Shown one piece after another: positions 42,728-51,599 of a stretch of 64,000 nt of DNA (position 1 is the stretch's first letter; each line of letters begins with the position of its first letter). The DNA comes from JBBRVW01 sp038246545 (GTDB lineage: Bacteria; Actinomycetota; Actinomycetes; JACCUZ01). The DNA lies in NCBI GenBank assembly GCA_038246545.1, contig JBBRVW010000006.1:60240-124239 (forward strand), read 5' to 3'. A program made the position numbers and the translations under genes. Under the pieces are notes generated by a model. That model ran no database searches. It had not been told where the DNA came from and saw nothing but the letters and a program-made list of their open reading frames with translations.

Positions 42728-44379
42728 CCGGCCCCCCCGGCGCGCCGACGGCGCAGGCCGAGCGTCACCAGCCCTGGCGCCAGCACCAGGGCGACCAGCT
42801 CGATCACCGCCAGCAGCCCGAACACCCGGGTGCCCTCGGGGCGCGCGGCCGCAAGCTCGACCGGAACGGCGTACGTCGCCTCCTGACCGGCTCCCCCCTG
42901 GGCCACTGCCTGGACACCGCCTGCCGTCGGCGTGAGCGCAACTCCGGTCTCCGGGTCGACGGCAGGTGCAGCCGTGCCGCCTGCTGTGGAGCCTGTGCCC
43001 GCCGTTGCGCCGGAACTGCCGCTCGCCGGGGCGGAGCCGGTGCCCGACGCGCCGCCGGCCGCCGGTGCGACGCTGCCACCGTTGCCCCCCGGCTGGCCGC
43101 CCCCTGTCGACACTGCCGGGGCCGCTCCGCACGGGCCGGCGCCGAGCTTGTCGCACGCCGCCGGCGCCGGGGCGATGTCGGCGAGGTGGTTACGACTGAG
43201 GTTGCCCTTGACGAAGGTGGGGTTGTTGCAGCGGGTCGCGTCGCGGTTGGCGATGTCGACGCCGGGGTCCGCCGCGCCGAGCTTCCCGAGCTGGTCGAAA
43301 CCTGCGCTCACCAGGTTCAAGGGCAGCGGCGAGTAGCCGTAGGCGCCGGCCTTGGTCTGCCCTTCGCACAGGGAGTAGAACATGAAGTCCACGAGGGTCT
43401 GCCTCTTCGACGTGGTCATGCGCCGGTCGGCCGCACCGGTCGGCAGGATCATGTAGCTGTAGGACGACAGCGGGTACGCCTGCGGCTCGGGCGACGCGTA
43501 GACGTCGTCGAGGATTTGGGTGAGGTAGTCCTTGGACCCCTCGTCGGCGTTGATCCTCGCGTGCGTGAGCGCGACCGCGACGTTGTACTGCGTCGGCTGC
43601 ACGAAGTAGCCTGCCTTGTTGAGCAGCTTCACCACCGGGAAGTGCTTGTTCAGCGGGTAGGAGTACTCGATGTAGCCGATCGTCCCGTTGCCGGCCGCTC
43701 CGGCGATCGTGTTCATGACCTGGTCGGAGCCAGCCGCCGCGATCGCCCGGCCCTTGCGCGGGAAGTACGACGTGAGCCCGCTCTTGCCGAAGAACGGGCG
43801 CCAGTCACCGGAGTACTGCTTGTCCAGCCAGGTCGTGAACTGGGCGGTCGTTCCCGACCCGTCCGACCGCACGACGGGTGTGATCGCCAACGACGGCAGC
43901 TTGCGGCCGTTGTTGTCCTTGCTGATCGCCGGGTCGTTCCAGTTGGTGATCTGGTTGGTGAAGATCTTGGCGATCGTCGCCCCGGACAGCCGCAGGTCCT
44001 TCAGCAGCTGACCGCCCACCCGTACTTGGTAGGTGAACGACGTCCCGCCGGCGACGATCGGCAGGTAAGCGTAGGGCCGCCCGTTGCTGGTGTCGGCGTT
44101 GCCGTACTCGTCGGTGCCCTGGTACGGGATCTCACTGATCCCGAAGTCGGTGACGTACTGGGAGAAGTTCTTGCGACCCTGCGACGACCCGCCGCCGTTG
44201 TACGTCACCTTCATTCCGAGGGCGTCGACGTCGGAGATCCACTGCTGCAGGATCACTTCACTCCACGTGGAGCCCGACCCCTCGATCTGGGTGTACGCGG
44301 CCTGGGCGGACCCGGCGCCTTCTGCGACCAGGAGCACCGCGAGCAGCACGACGAGCAACAGGGACTTCAGGCGGGTCAC
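42724..44379 (-). CDS. pstS: Phosphate ABC transporter substrate-binding protein PstS, membrane-anchored
   Basis: Protein of 551 residues. Signal peptide at 1-28 (LLLVVLLAVLLVAEGAGSAQA). The PstS fold (about 29-400) is clear: IEGSGSTWSEVILQQW, TYNGGGSSQGRKNF, YLPIVAGGTSFTYQV, SGATIAKIFTNQITNWNDPAI and VRSDGSGTTAQFT (phosphate-binding loop). Unlike classic lipoprotein PstS there is no lipobox; instead a long Gly/Ala/Ser linker leads to a C-terminal helix (about 510-540). The overlap with pstA (GTGA) and the next gene (ATGA) shows one operon. Confidence 0.93.
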   Translation of the reverse strand: MTRLKSLLLVVLLAVLLVAEGAGSAQAAYTQIEGSGSTWSEVILQQWISDVDALGMKVTYNGGGSSQGRKNFSQYVTDFGISEIPYQGTDEYGNADTSNGRPYAYLPIVAGGTSFTYQVRVGGQLLKDLRLSGATIAKIFTNQITNWNDPAISKDNNGRKLPSLAITPVVRSDGSGTTAQFTTWLDKQYSGDWRPFFGKSGLTSYFPRKGRAIAAAGSDQVMNTIAGAAGNGTIGYIEYSYPLNKHFPVVKLLNKAGYFVQPTQYNVAVALTHARINADEGSKDYLTQILDDVYASPEPQAYPLSSYSYMILPTGAADRRMTTSKRQTLVDFMFYSLCEGQTKAGAYGYSPLPLNLVSAGFDQLGKLGAADPGVDIANRDATRCNNPTFVKGNLSRNHLADIAPAPAACDKLGAGPCGAAPAVSTGGGQPGGNGGSVAPAAGGASGTGSAPASGSSGATAGTGSTAGGTAAPAVDPETGVALTPTAGGVQAVAQGGAGQEATYAVPVELAAARPEGTRVFGLLAVIELVALVLAPGLVTLGLRRRRAGGAG

Positions 44380-45581
44380 GACGGCTCCTGGTCGGGGTGG
44401 GGGCGCCGGTGGCGCAGGCTCTGCCGCCGACGGGGTCGCACCGGCCGCGCCAACAGGCGGGCGGTGACGAACAGAGCGAGCACGCAGAACAGCAGGACCG
44501 CAGCAGCCCCGAACGCCCGGGTGATGTAGATCGGCTCACCGCTACGGACCGTGGAGAAGATGAACAGCGGGAGCGAGTTCATGACGCCGTGCACCGGGTC
44601 CGTCACCACGAACGACGCGGTGCCGGAGGTGAGCAGCACCGGCGAGGTCTCGCCGATGCCACGGGCGACGCCGAGGATCAAGGCGGTCGCGAGTCCGGGC
44701 CGCGCAGCGGGCAGCACCACGTGCCAGACCGTTTTCCAGCGGCTCGAGCCGAGCGCCAGACCTGCCTCGCGCAGACCGGCCGGCACGACCCGGAGCACGA
44801 CCTCGGACGCGCGCGCGATGATCGGCAGTATCATTACCGAGAGCGCCATGCTGGCCGCGAACCCCGAGCGCTGCACGCCCAGGCCGACGATCAGCGTCGT
44901 GTAGACGAACAGGCCGGCGACGATCGAGGGCAGCGCGGTCATCGCCTCGACAACCGTGCGGACGACACGTGCGAACCGTCCGCCGATCTCGGTGAGGTAG
45001 ACCGCTGTCCCGATGCCGAGCGGCACTGTCACGACGATGGCGATCGTGAGCTCGATGGCCGTGCCCACGATGGCGTGGAGGATGCCGCCGCGGGTGAAGG
45101 GGTCGCGGGGCCCCACGCCACTCATGTCGTCGACGTACATGTTGAGGTGCGGCAGGGCCTTGGCGCCACGGGCGAAGATGAACACCACCGCGCTGAGGAG
45201 GGCGAAGCCGACGACCGAGGCGGCCGACGTCACGACACCCGTGGCGACGCGGTCGCGCACGTCCGTCGCGGACCCGGTCAGCGCCGCGGCAACGGCGAGC
45301 ACGAGCAGGCCGAGCACGAACCAGCAGAGAGCAAGAGGAAGAAGGCCTGGCCACGGCATCAGTCGACGGCAGACGATCCAAGCCAGTGCCAGGCCGGCGA
45401 GCCAGGACCCGATCAGGACGAAGCGTTCCTCGGCGGTAGCCCGGCTGACCCGTCGACGGACCTGGTCCGGCCCGTGGTCGACCGGCTCCTGCTCGGAGCG
45501 CAAGGTGGTCGCCTGCACCGCACGCAGCGATCGCAGATCGACCTCGTCGCGGTGCTGGCTGGGGGTGAGCGAGGTGGCCAT
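44376..45581 (-). CDS. pstA: Phosphate ABC transporter permease PstA
   Basis: Permease of 401 residues. A 60-residue cytoplasmic leader and two extra helices (about 55-130) precede the typical six-helix PstA core: GGILHAIVGTAIELTIAIVVTVPLG, ALPSIVAGLFVYTT and the ABC-interacting loop EAGLALGSSRWKTVWHVVLPAARPG (EAA motif). ATG 45581 overlaps the pstC stop (TGATG). It forms the channel with PstC. The N-terminal extension is longer than in most PstA proteins. Confidence 0.93.
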   Translation of the reverse strand: MATSLTPSQHRDEVDLRSLRAVQATTLRSEQEPVDHGPDQVRRRVSRATAEERFVLIGSWLAGLALAWIVCRRLMPWPGLLPLALCWFVLGLLVLAVAAALTGSATDVRDRVATGVVTSAASVVGFALLSAVVFIFARGAKALPHLNMYVDDMSGVGPRDPFTRGGILHAIVGTAIELTIAIVVTVPLGIGTAVYLTEIGGRFARVVRTVVEAMTALPSIVAGLFVYTTLIVGLGVQRSGFAASMALSVMILPIIARASEVVLRVVPAGLREAGLALGSSRWKTVWHVVLPAARPGLATALILGVARGIGETSPVLLTSGTASFVVTDPVHGVMNSLPLFIFSTVRSGEPIYITRAFGAAAVLLFCVLALFVTARLLARPVRPRRRQSLRHRRPHPDQEPS

Positions 45582-46594
45582 CAGGCGTCCGTCCCGGCGC
45601 CCGACCGGCTGCGCGCGACGAGGATCGCGGCCAGGGTGTTGATCAGCAGCGTGATGAGGAACAGGACGAACCCGGCCGTGAGCAGTGCGGACAGCTGGGC
45701 GTCCGACGCCTCGCCGAACCGGCCGGCGATCAGGGCCGAGACGGTGTTCGTACCGATCTCGAGGATGCGCGGCTTGACCTCGAACGCCGGCGAGATGATG
45801 AGCAGAACAGCAATGGTCTCGCCGTGGGCGCGGCCGAGGCCCAGCATCGTTCCGCCGATGATGCCGCCGCGACCGAAGGGCAGCACGACGGTGCGGATCA
45901 TCCCCCAGCGGCTCGACCCCAGAGCCAGGGCGGCCTCCCGCTCGCCCTGCGGCGCCTGGCCGAACACCTGACGCATCACGGCACATGCCATCGGCAGGAC
46001 CATCATCGCGACCGCCAGACCGGCGATGAATGCCGACGCCGTGTAGCGCGACTGGTCCCACGTCGCAGCGTTCGGGTCAGCGTCCACAGCGAACATCGGG
46101 ATCCATCCCAGTGTCCGCTGCAGCCAGAGGGCGACCGCGCTGGCATGCGGTTGCAGCAGGAAGAACCCCCAGAGCCCGTAGATGATGCTCGGCACTGCCG
46201 CCATCAGGTCGACCATCGACGTCAACGTCGCCCGCAGCCGCACCGGCGCGTACTCGCTGATGTAGAGCGCCGTCGCCACGGACAGCGGGAACGCGACCAC
46301 CAACGAGACCATCGCCACCTCGAAGGTGCCGACCAGCACGGCGCCGATTCCGAGGACGTCGGCCTCCGGCTGCCAGCCGGTCTCGGTGAAGAACGACAGC
46401 CCGTAGCGCCGGATGGTGGGGACGGACTGAAGGGCCAGGAAGAATGCGATCCCCCCGGTGACGAGCAGCACGGTGGTGGCGACGGCGCGTGCCCCGACGG
46501 CGAAGACCCGGTCCGTTCCGGTCAGCGCTGACGACAGCCGGCGCGGCCGATCAGCATCCAGGCTGGGCGCCTGAACGCGCAAGACGGTGCTCAA
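45581..46594 (-). CDS. pstC: Phosphate ABC transporter permease PstC
   Basis: Permease of 337 residues with six helices. PstC features are SVPTIRRYGLSFFTETGW after TM1, FPLSVATALYISEYAP, AVPSIIYGLWGFFLLQP, and the EAA loop EAALALGSSRWGMIRTVVLPFGRGG followed by GRAHGETIAVLLII. The frame starts with TTG 46594 behind GAGG; there is no ATG or GTG nearby. First gene of the Pst operon, with a PHO-box-like repeat 79 bp upstream. Confidence 0.93.
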   Translation of the reverse strand: MSTVLRVQAPSLDADRPRRLSSALTGTDRVFAVGARAVATTVLLVTGGIAFFLALQSVPTIRRYGLSFFTETGWQPEADVLGIGAVLVGTFEVAMVSLVVAFPLSVATALYISEYAPVRLRATLTSMVDLMAAVPSIIYGLWGFFLLQPHASAVALWLQRTLGWIPMFAVDADPNAATWDQSRYTASAFIAGLAVAMMVLPMACAVMRQVFGQAPQGEREAALALGSSRWGMIRTVVLPFGRGGIIGGTMLGLGRAHGETIAVLLIISPAFEVKPRILEIGTNTVSALIAGRFGEASDAQLSALLTAGFVLFLITLLINTLAAILVARSRSGAGTDA

Positions 46595-46672
46595 CGGTCG
46601 ACCTCGGTCTCGTGGTGCGGCGGCGGACGAGCCGAAATCTAGGGAGCCGGCAACGCCCGCCGCCCCGCCTCA

Positions 46673-46690
46673 GATGAACGACGGACGAAC
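46673..46690 (-). promoter_or_regulatory. PHO-box-like direct repeat upstream of pstC
   Basis: Reading toward pstC: GTTCGTC-CGTC-GTTCATC, two 7-base units at exact 11-base spacing. Actinobacterial PhoP boxes are 11-nt direct repeats with the core GTTCACC. The second unit differs at one base and the first at two. It predicts induction of the Pst operon under phosphate starvation by the host PhoR-PhoP. Confidence 0.68.
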
Positions 46691-46766
46691 AAGCGGTGGC
46701 GATCACCGCAGGATCGGTGCGAGCCGGGCATCGCCCGCTCCGCGCGACCGCTGGCTGCCCGCCCCG

Positions 46767-47660
46767 TCAGGCGGCCGGGTCGAACCGCTCCACCGCGTGC
46801 AGCACCCCGTCGACCTGGTGCACGAGCCACCAGCCGCCCTTCTTGATGCTGGTGGGCTGGCGAAGCCGGCGGCTCCGGTCGCGGCCCAGGGCCGACAGCA
46901 GGCCGACCAGGACCGGCTGCTGCGCGCAGACCACCAGCCCGTCGCTCTCCGCGACCCTTCGGCGCAGCCTCTCCGCGACGTCGGCCGACCGGTCGAGGAA
47001 CGCGTCCCGGACCAGGTCGATGTCGCGCAGCACCTCGAGCCCCGTCGCGCGGGCAACAGGGCGAAGTGTCTCCAGGCAGGACGGCACGTCGGCGCTCAGG
47101 AGGTCGCTCACGCCGACCCCCTCCAGGATGGGCACCAGTGCCTCCGCTTGCCGGCGACCGGCCCCGTTCAGCCGCACCTGTCGTCGAGGCCCGCGGCCCC
47201 GCGACGCCGTGGCTGCGTGCCGGACCAGCAGGATCGGCGTCGTGTCCCGCGGCGTCCGCGCGAAGACGTCGAGAACCGCCTGGTCCCGAGGGGCTGTCAT
47301 GGCGCGCCTGGCCTCCCGCAGCGAGAGCCACTGCAGCTCGTCCACCTCCCGGGACACCTCGAACTCGCCACCGGCGGCCCGCATGCACCAGTACGACACC
47401 ACCTTGGGCACCGATCGGCCGCCGGACCTCACCTGGTACCTCGACTCGATGAGGTGCGGTCCGATCCGCGGCAGGTGCCCGGTCTCCTCGGTGACCTCGC
47501 GCAGGGCCGCCACCAGGACGTGCTCCCCCGGCTTCACCTTGCCCTTCGGCAGCGACCAGTCGTCGTACGCCGGCCGGTGCACGACCGCGACCCGCGGGTC
47601 AGTGGGATTGCCGCGCCACAGGACTCCCCCACCGGCGACCACGGTGGCCGGACGCGTCAC
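46767..47660 (-). CDS. Nudix hydrolase / SixA-like histidine phosphatase fusion (MutT1-type)
   Basis: Protein of 297 residues. The Nudix domain (1-130) has a complete Nudix box starting at GKVKPGE and ending REVTEETG (about 39-61). The histidine phosphatase domain (about 140-290) starts LLVRHAATASRG (phospho-His motif RHA) and has VCAQQPVLVGLLSAL as the second His region, with Gln in place of the usual His-Gln. The two-domain order equals mycobacterial MutT1, which hydrolyses 8-oxo-dGTP and diadenosine polyphosphates. GTG 47660 overlaps the ParA stop by four bases. Confidence 0.9.
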   Translation of the reverse strand: MTRPATVVAGGGVLWRGNPTDPRVAVVHRPAYDDWSLPKGKVKPGEHVLVAALREVTEETGHLPRIGPHLIESRYQVRSGGRSVPKVVSYWCMRAAGGEFEVSREVDELQWLSLREARRAMTAPRDQAVLDVFARTPRDTTPILLVRHAATASRGRGPRRQVRLNGAGRRQAEALVPILEGVGVSDLLSADVPSCLETLRPVARATGLEVLRDIDLVRDAFLDRSADVAERLRRRVAESDGLVVCAQQPVLVGLLSALGRDRSRRLRQPTSIKKGGWWLVHQVDGVLHAVERFDPAA

Positions 47661-48391
47661 GGTGCCACCTCGGCCCACAGCTGCTCGTAGCACCGGGCGG
47701 CCCGGCTGCCGGGTGCAAACGCCGGGACCGGCGCGCGCTGCTCGGCCATCTGCTCGATCAGGGCCAGCGACGGCACGACGGTGTCGGCCACCCGGCCGCG
47801 GTCACGAGGGATGGCGTCGATGACGTCGCGATGCAGCCGCTTGCGCCGGTCGGCCATCGAGAAGAAGGCCACGACCTCGGGACGGGGCTTCGGCGAGTCG
47901 GCCACGAACCGGGTGAGCTGGTCGTACGTGCGCAGCGACAGCGTCGCCGGGATCAGCGGAACGAGCAGGACGTCCGCGGCGCGAAGCACGTTCTCGGACA
48001 CCAGCGAGGCGCTCGGCGGGCAGTCGAGGAACACGATGTCGTAGTCGTCCGCCACTCCCGAGAGCAGCTGGTCGAGCCGACGGGTCCGCTTCTTCGCGTC
48101 GTCGAGCTCGAGGTCCATGTTGCGGTAGGAGAAGTCCGCCGGCAGCAGGTCCAGCCGCACGAAGTCGGTCGCCTTGATGGCTTCGTCGACCGGCCGTCGA
48201 CCGGACACCAGGGCGCGCCCGCCACCCTTCACCCGCGGCTTCACCCGGAACAGGAACGTGGCTGCGCCCTGCGGGTCCAGGTCCCAGATCAGGGTCCTGC
48301 GGCCGGACGCCGCAGCCAGGTACGCGAGGTTGACTGCCGTGGACGTCTTTCCCACCCCGCCCTTGATGTTGTACGTCGCGAAGACCTTCAC
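47657..48391 (-). CDS. ParA/MinD-family ATPase in a CHAD operon
   Basis: Protein of 244 residues. The deviant Walker A is KGGVGKTS (10-17) with the signature Lys, switch I is LDPQGAATF, and Walker B is YDIVFLDCPPSASLVSENVL. C-terminal helices follow. It lacks an N-terminal HTH, so it is the small chromosomal/plasmid ParA type. No ParB is adjacent; instead it is coupled by 4-bp overlaps to a CHAD-domain gene upstream and the Nudix fusion downstream. It might position polyphosphate granules through the CHAD protein as adaptor (inference), or stabilise the element (less likely without ParB and parS). Confidence 0.88.
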   Translation of the reverse strand: MKVFATYNIKGGVGKTSTAVNLAYLAAASGRRTLIWDLDPQGAATFLFRVKPRVKGGGRALVSGRRPVDEAIKATDFVRLDLLPADFSYRNMDLELDDAKKRTRRLDQLLSGVADDYDIVFLDCPPSASLVSENVLRAADVLLVPLIPATLSLRTYDQLTRFVADSPKPRPEVVAFFSMADRRKRLHRDVIDAIPRDRGRVADTVVPSLALIEQMAEQRAPVPAFAPGSRAARCYEQLWAEVAP

Positions 48392-49899
48392 CGACGGGCC
48401 TCGCCGCCGGAGTACAGCCGCCGCATGCGGCGCTCGCCGGCCGGACGGACGTAGCGTGCGAAGGCCGCGTCGAACTCGGTGCGGGCCTGCTGCTGCTCGC
48501 GGTCGAGGTGCGCGACCAGCTCGCCCATCGCCAGCAGCGTCGACGCGCCCGCGCCGTCGGCCACCATCTCCTCCGCGAACACGCGCAGCGTGTTGCGCTG
48601 CACCTCCGAGTCCTGGAAGCGACCGAGAACGTCCTGCAGGCCCTTGAGGTCGCCGACCGCCTTGGCCACGTCGCCCTCGTCGAGCACCGGCGCGAACGCC
48701 TCCAGGGCGTAGCGGAGCTCCTTGCTGCGCTTCCGGAGCACGTGCAGGTCCTCCGCGGGCGAACCGGGACCGATGGCTGCACCGCCCTTCACGACCCGAC
48801 GGTGTGCACGCAGGAGCTGCTCGCGCGCGAGTGCGACCGCCGGGAGCCCCCTCCCGCCCGCGGCCCGAGTCGCACGTACCGAGTCCTCCCACTCGTCGAG
48901 CAGCTGCCGCATCCGCGCTCCCCTGAGACCTCGCAGCAGGACCCGTCGCGCAGCCGTCCGGCGCTGGTCGAGGTGCTGCGCGAACAGCTCGAGGTCCGCG
49001 TCGGTCCCCGCGACCAGCCAGCCGGCCATCTCGGGCAGCTCGAGCTGGTAGACGTCCAGGTCGCGGACCGGGGTGGTGAGGTCGCCGAGCCACTTGAACT
49101 GCGGCTCCCACGTGGCGCGCCACCCGTCGGGGAGGACGGAACGTCCCAGCTTGAGGACGGACCGGGTCCGGCGGATCGCGACCCGCACGTCGTGCAGGAA
49201 CTCGGTGTCGACGTCGTCGACGGCGCCCGGGACGTTGTCCCGGATCGCGGTGAGGAAGTCCAGGAGCTCGTCGGAGAGCAGGTCGACCGCCGGGGACGCC
49301 GGGTCGACGTGCCGGCCGGCGACGTCGTCGGCGGCGTCCGGCGCCGGGTCGTCGGGGACCGACTCGAGCAGGGTAGTGACCAGCCGCCAGGCGCGCTCCG
49401 TCTCTTTCTCGTAGCCGCGGAGGGGGCGAAGGACGAGGACCGGCATCTCGGCCGACCCTCCGTCCGAGGGCTCGTCGAAGACAACGCGCGCCACGATCTT
49501 GCGGTCGCCGTTGCGCAGCTCGGCGCGTCGGACGAGCCGACGCCCCTCGTCGCGGACGACCAGGGCTCTGATGCCCGCGAGGCGGCTCACCTCGTCGCGC
49601 AGCGGTCCCGCCGGAAGCCGCTCCGCCATCACCGGCCACCGCGGGCGGTCCGGGCCGACGCCCACCACCAGGGTCTCGGCCGGACCGGCCAGCTCGAGCC
49701 GCTCGTCCGAGGTCTCGGTGACGTGCTGCAGTCGACACCCCGCCCTGGCCAGCCTTCCGTCGAAGGTATCGAGCCTGGTCCGGCGTACCACCCGCGGCGT
49801 GCCGACCACGAGGTCAAAGGTGGTCGACAGCAGCTCGTGCACCGCGTCCACGTCGAGCGGACCGGGGCCGACAGGTCGGGCGGCGAAGGCGTCGGTCAT
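48388..49899 (-). CDS. CHAD-domain protein with degenerate CYTH-like N-terminus
   Basis: Protein of 503 residues. Residues about 1-190 have strand-rich CYTH-like features (RRTRLDTFDGRLARAGCRL, LVVRDEGRRLVRRAELRNGD) but the ExExK catalytic motif is missing. The CHAD helical domain (about 215-490) has FLHDVRVAIRRTRSVLKL and LHVLRKRSKELRYALEAFAP, the conserved His and basic residues that bind polyphosphate. CHAD proteins associate with polyphosphate granules. It starts the operon CHAD-ParA-Nudix and has a PHO-box-like repeat 24 bp upstream. Confidence 0.9.
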   Translation of the reverse strand: MTDAFAARPVGPGPLDVDAVHELLSTTFDLVVGTPRVVRRTRLDTFDGRLARAGCRLQHVTETSDERLELAGPAETLVVGVGPDRPRWPVMAERLPAGPLRDEVSRLAGIRALVVRDEGRRLVRRAELRNGDRKIVARVVFDEPSDGGSAEMPVLVLRPLRGYEKETERAWRLVTTLLESVPDDPAPDAADDVAGRHVDPASPAVDLLSDELLDFLTAIRDNVPGAVDDVDTEFLHDVRVAIRRTRSVLKLGRSVLPDGWRATWEPQFKWLGDLTTPVRDLDVYQLELPEMAGWLVAGTDADLELFAQHLDQRRTAARRVLLRGLRGARMRQLLDEWEDSVRATRAAGGRGLPAVALAREQLLRAHRRVVKGGAAIGPGSPAEDLHVLRKRSKELRYALEAFAPVLDEGDVAKAVGDLKGLQDVLGRFQDSEVQRNTLRVFAEEMVADGAGASTLLAMGELVAHLDREQQQARTEFDAAFARYVRPAGERRMRRLYSGGEARR

Positions 49900-49923
49900 G
49901 GTGGGCGAACCCTAGACCGGCCG

Positions 49924-49941
49924 GATGAACCGGAGGGGAAC
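49924..49941 (-). promoter_or_regulatory. PHO-box-like direct repeat upstream of the CHAD-ParA operon
   Basis: Reading toward the CHAD gene: GTTCCCC-TCCG-GTTCATC, again two units at 11-base spacing, 24 bp before its ATG and in the divergent region with the CYTH-CHAD gene. Same form as the repeat before pstC. Confidence 0.6.
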
Positions 49942-50009
49942 ACGTCGACATCCGGGCCAGGTGCGCCCCCGCCGCAGGCGTCGACAGTTGCTTCCGGTAA
50001 AGACGACGC

Positions 50010-51599
50010 ATGGACAGTCACCAGGAGGTCGAGCGGAAGTTCGACCTGGCCCCCGACCAGGAGGTCCCCGACCTCGCGCGCGGACCCGTCGCGGTCGTCG
50101 GCGAGCCGGTCGTGACCGAGCTGGTCGCGACGTACTTCGACACGGCACACCTTGCCCTCGCCGCCGCCGGCATCACGCTGCGGCGGCGCACCGGCGGGAG
50201 CGATGCGGGCTGGCACCTGAAACTGCCGAAGGTGGGCGATGCCCGCGTGGAGCTGCACCGGCCGCTCGGTCGGGGGACTCGCACCGTGCCCAAGCAGCTC
50301 CTCGACCAGGTCCGTGCCGTCGTCCGCGACCACGCCCTCGCACCCGTCGCCGGGCTGCGGACGACCCGGGTGGAGCGCCATCTGTTCGACGCGGACGGTA
50401 TGGACCTCGCCGTGGTCGCCGACGACACCGTCGAGGCAGAGCGCCTCACCGGCGACGGCGAGCAGCTCCGGTGGCGCGAGCTGGAGGTCGAGCTGGTCGC
50501 CGGGGACGACTCCGCCCTGGAGGCGGTCGCCGCGACCCTCGCGGATGGCGGCGTGGCGCCCTCGGCGTCCTCGTCCAAGCTCGCGCGCGTCCTAGGCAAC
50601 AATCTGGCGGACCGAGCTGACCGGACATCCGCGTCGCGCCGGACCGCCGACGGGTCAGTCGGCGCCCACGTGAAACGCCTGGTCGCCGAACAGGTCGGCG
50701 AGCTCCTGAGCCACGACGCCGGAGCCCGTACTGGGAACGAGGAGCCGGTGCACGACCTGTGTGTCGCCGCGTGGCGGTTGCGGTCGATCCTTGCGACGTA
50801 CCGGTCGGTGCTGGACCGGACGGCTACCGACCGAGTGCGCGACGAGCTCCGCTGGCTCGGCACCGAGGGCGGCGCTGCCCGGGACGCCGACGTCCAGCAC
50901 GCACGGCTGCTCGCTCGGCTCGAGGTGGTCCCGAGCGACCTCGTGCTCGGCCCGGTCCGCCGCCGGGCTCAGCTTGAGATGCAGGTGCGCATCCGGACCG
51001 GGCTCGGTCGGCTCCGAGCGGCCCTGGACAGCACCCGCTACTACCGGCTGCTGGACGACCTGGACGCCCTGGCGGTCGCGTTGCCGCTGACGAAGGCCGC
51101 GCGTGAGCCGGTCGGCCACGTGCTCCCGCGTGCGGTGGGTCGACAGGTGCGCCACGTGCTGCGGGCTGCCGACGCCGTTGCCGGAGCCGGCCCGGCGGGC
51201 GCGGACGCCGACCGGGGTCTGCACCAGCTGCGCAAGGCGGCCAGAGGAGCGCGCTACGCCGCGGAGTCGGCCGCCCCGGTGCTCGGCCGTCGGGCGAGGC
51301 GCCTCGCGGGCCGGATGGAAGACCTGCAGGAGCTGCTGGGCGAGCACCAGGACGCGGTCACCGCGCGGTCGCTCTACCTCGAGCTGGGCGCCGCCGCGCA
51401 CGAAGCCGGCGAGAACGCCTTCACCTTCGGGGTCCTGCAAGCCGAAGAGGACGCCGTCGCGCGCGCCGCGGCCGCGCGCCACCCGGAGGTGCTCCGGCGC
51501 GCGGTGTCCGCCAAGTCGGCCGGGTGGGTCACGGGCACAGGTGACGGTCAGGAAGCGACCAGCAAGCGCCGGGAGCGACGGCGGACGGCCCGCTCGTAG
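50010..51599 (+). CDS. CYTH and CHAD domain protein
   Basis: Protein of 529 residues. The N-terminal CYTH tunnel domain (about 1-195) has the ExExK motif in HQEVERKFDL, then YFDTAHLALAAAGITLRRR and WRELEVELVAGD, the acidic/basic residues that hold triphosphates with metal. The CHAD domain (about 215-505) has VHDLCVAAWRLRSILATY and LHQLRKAARGARYAAES. CYTH-CHAD proteins are predicted triphosphatases or polyphosphate-binding proteins. ATG 50010 follows a weak site. Its 3' end overlaps the convergent glycosyltransferase by 52 bp. Confidence 0.92.
   Translation: MDSHQEVERKFDLAPDQEVPDLARGPVAVVGEPVVTELVATYFDTAHLALAAAGITLRRRTGGSDAGWHLKLPKVGDARVELHRPLGRGTRTVPKQLLDQVRAVVRDHALAPVAGLRTTRVERHLFDADGMDLAVVADDTVEAERLTGDGEQLRWRELEVELVAGDDSALEAVAATLADGGVAPSASSSKLARVLGNNLADRADRTSASRRTADGSVGAHVKRLVAEQVGELLSHDAGARTGNEEPVHDLCVAAWRLRSILATYRSVLDRTATDRVRDELRWLGTEGGAARDADVQHARLLARLEVVPSDLVLGPVRRRAQLEMQVRIRTGLGRLRAALDSTRYYRLLDDLDALAVALPLTKAAREPVGHVLPRAVGRQVRHVLRAADAVAGAGPAGADADRGLHQLRKAARGARYAAESAAPVLGRRARRLAGRMEDLQELLGEHQDAVTARSLYLELGAAAHEAGENAFTFGVLQAEEDAVARAAAARHPEVLRRAVSAKSAGWVTGTGDGQEATSKRRERRRTARS

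Noticed and set aside
47657..48391. Plasmid-type ParAB partition locus
   Set aside because: No ParB-like gene or clustered parS repeats lie near; the operon partners are CHAD and Nudix genes.
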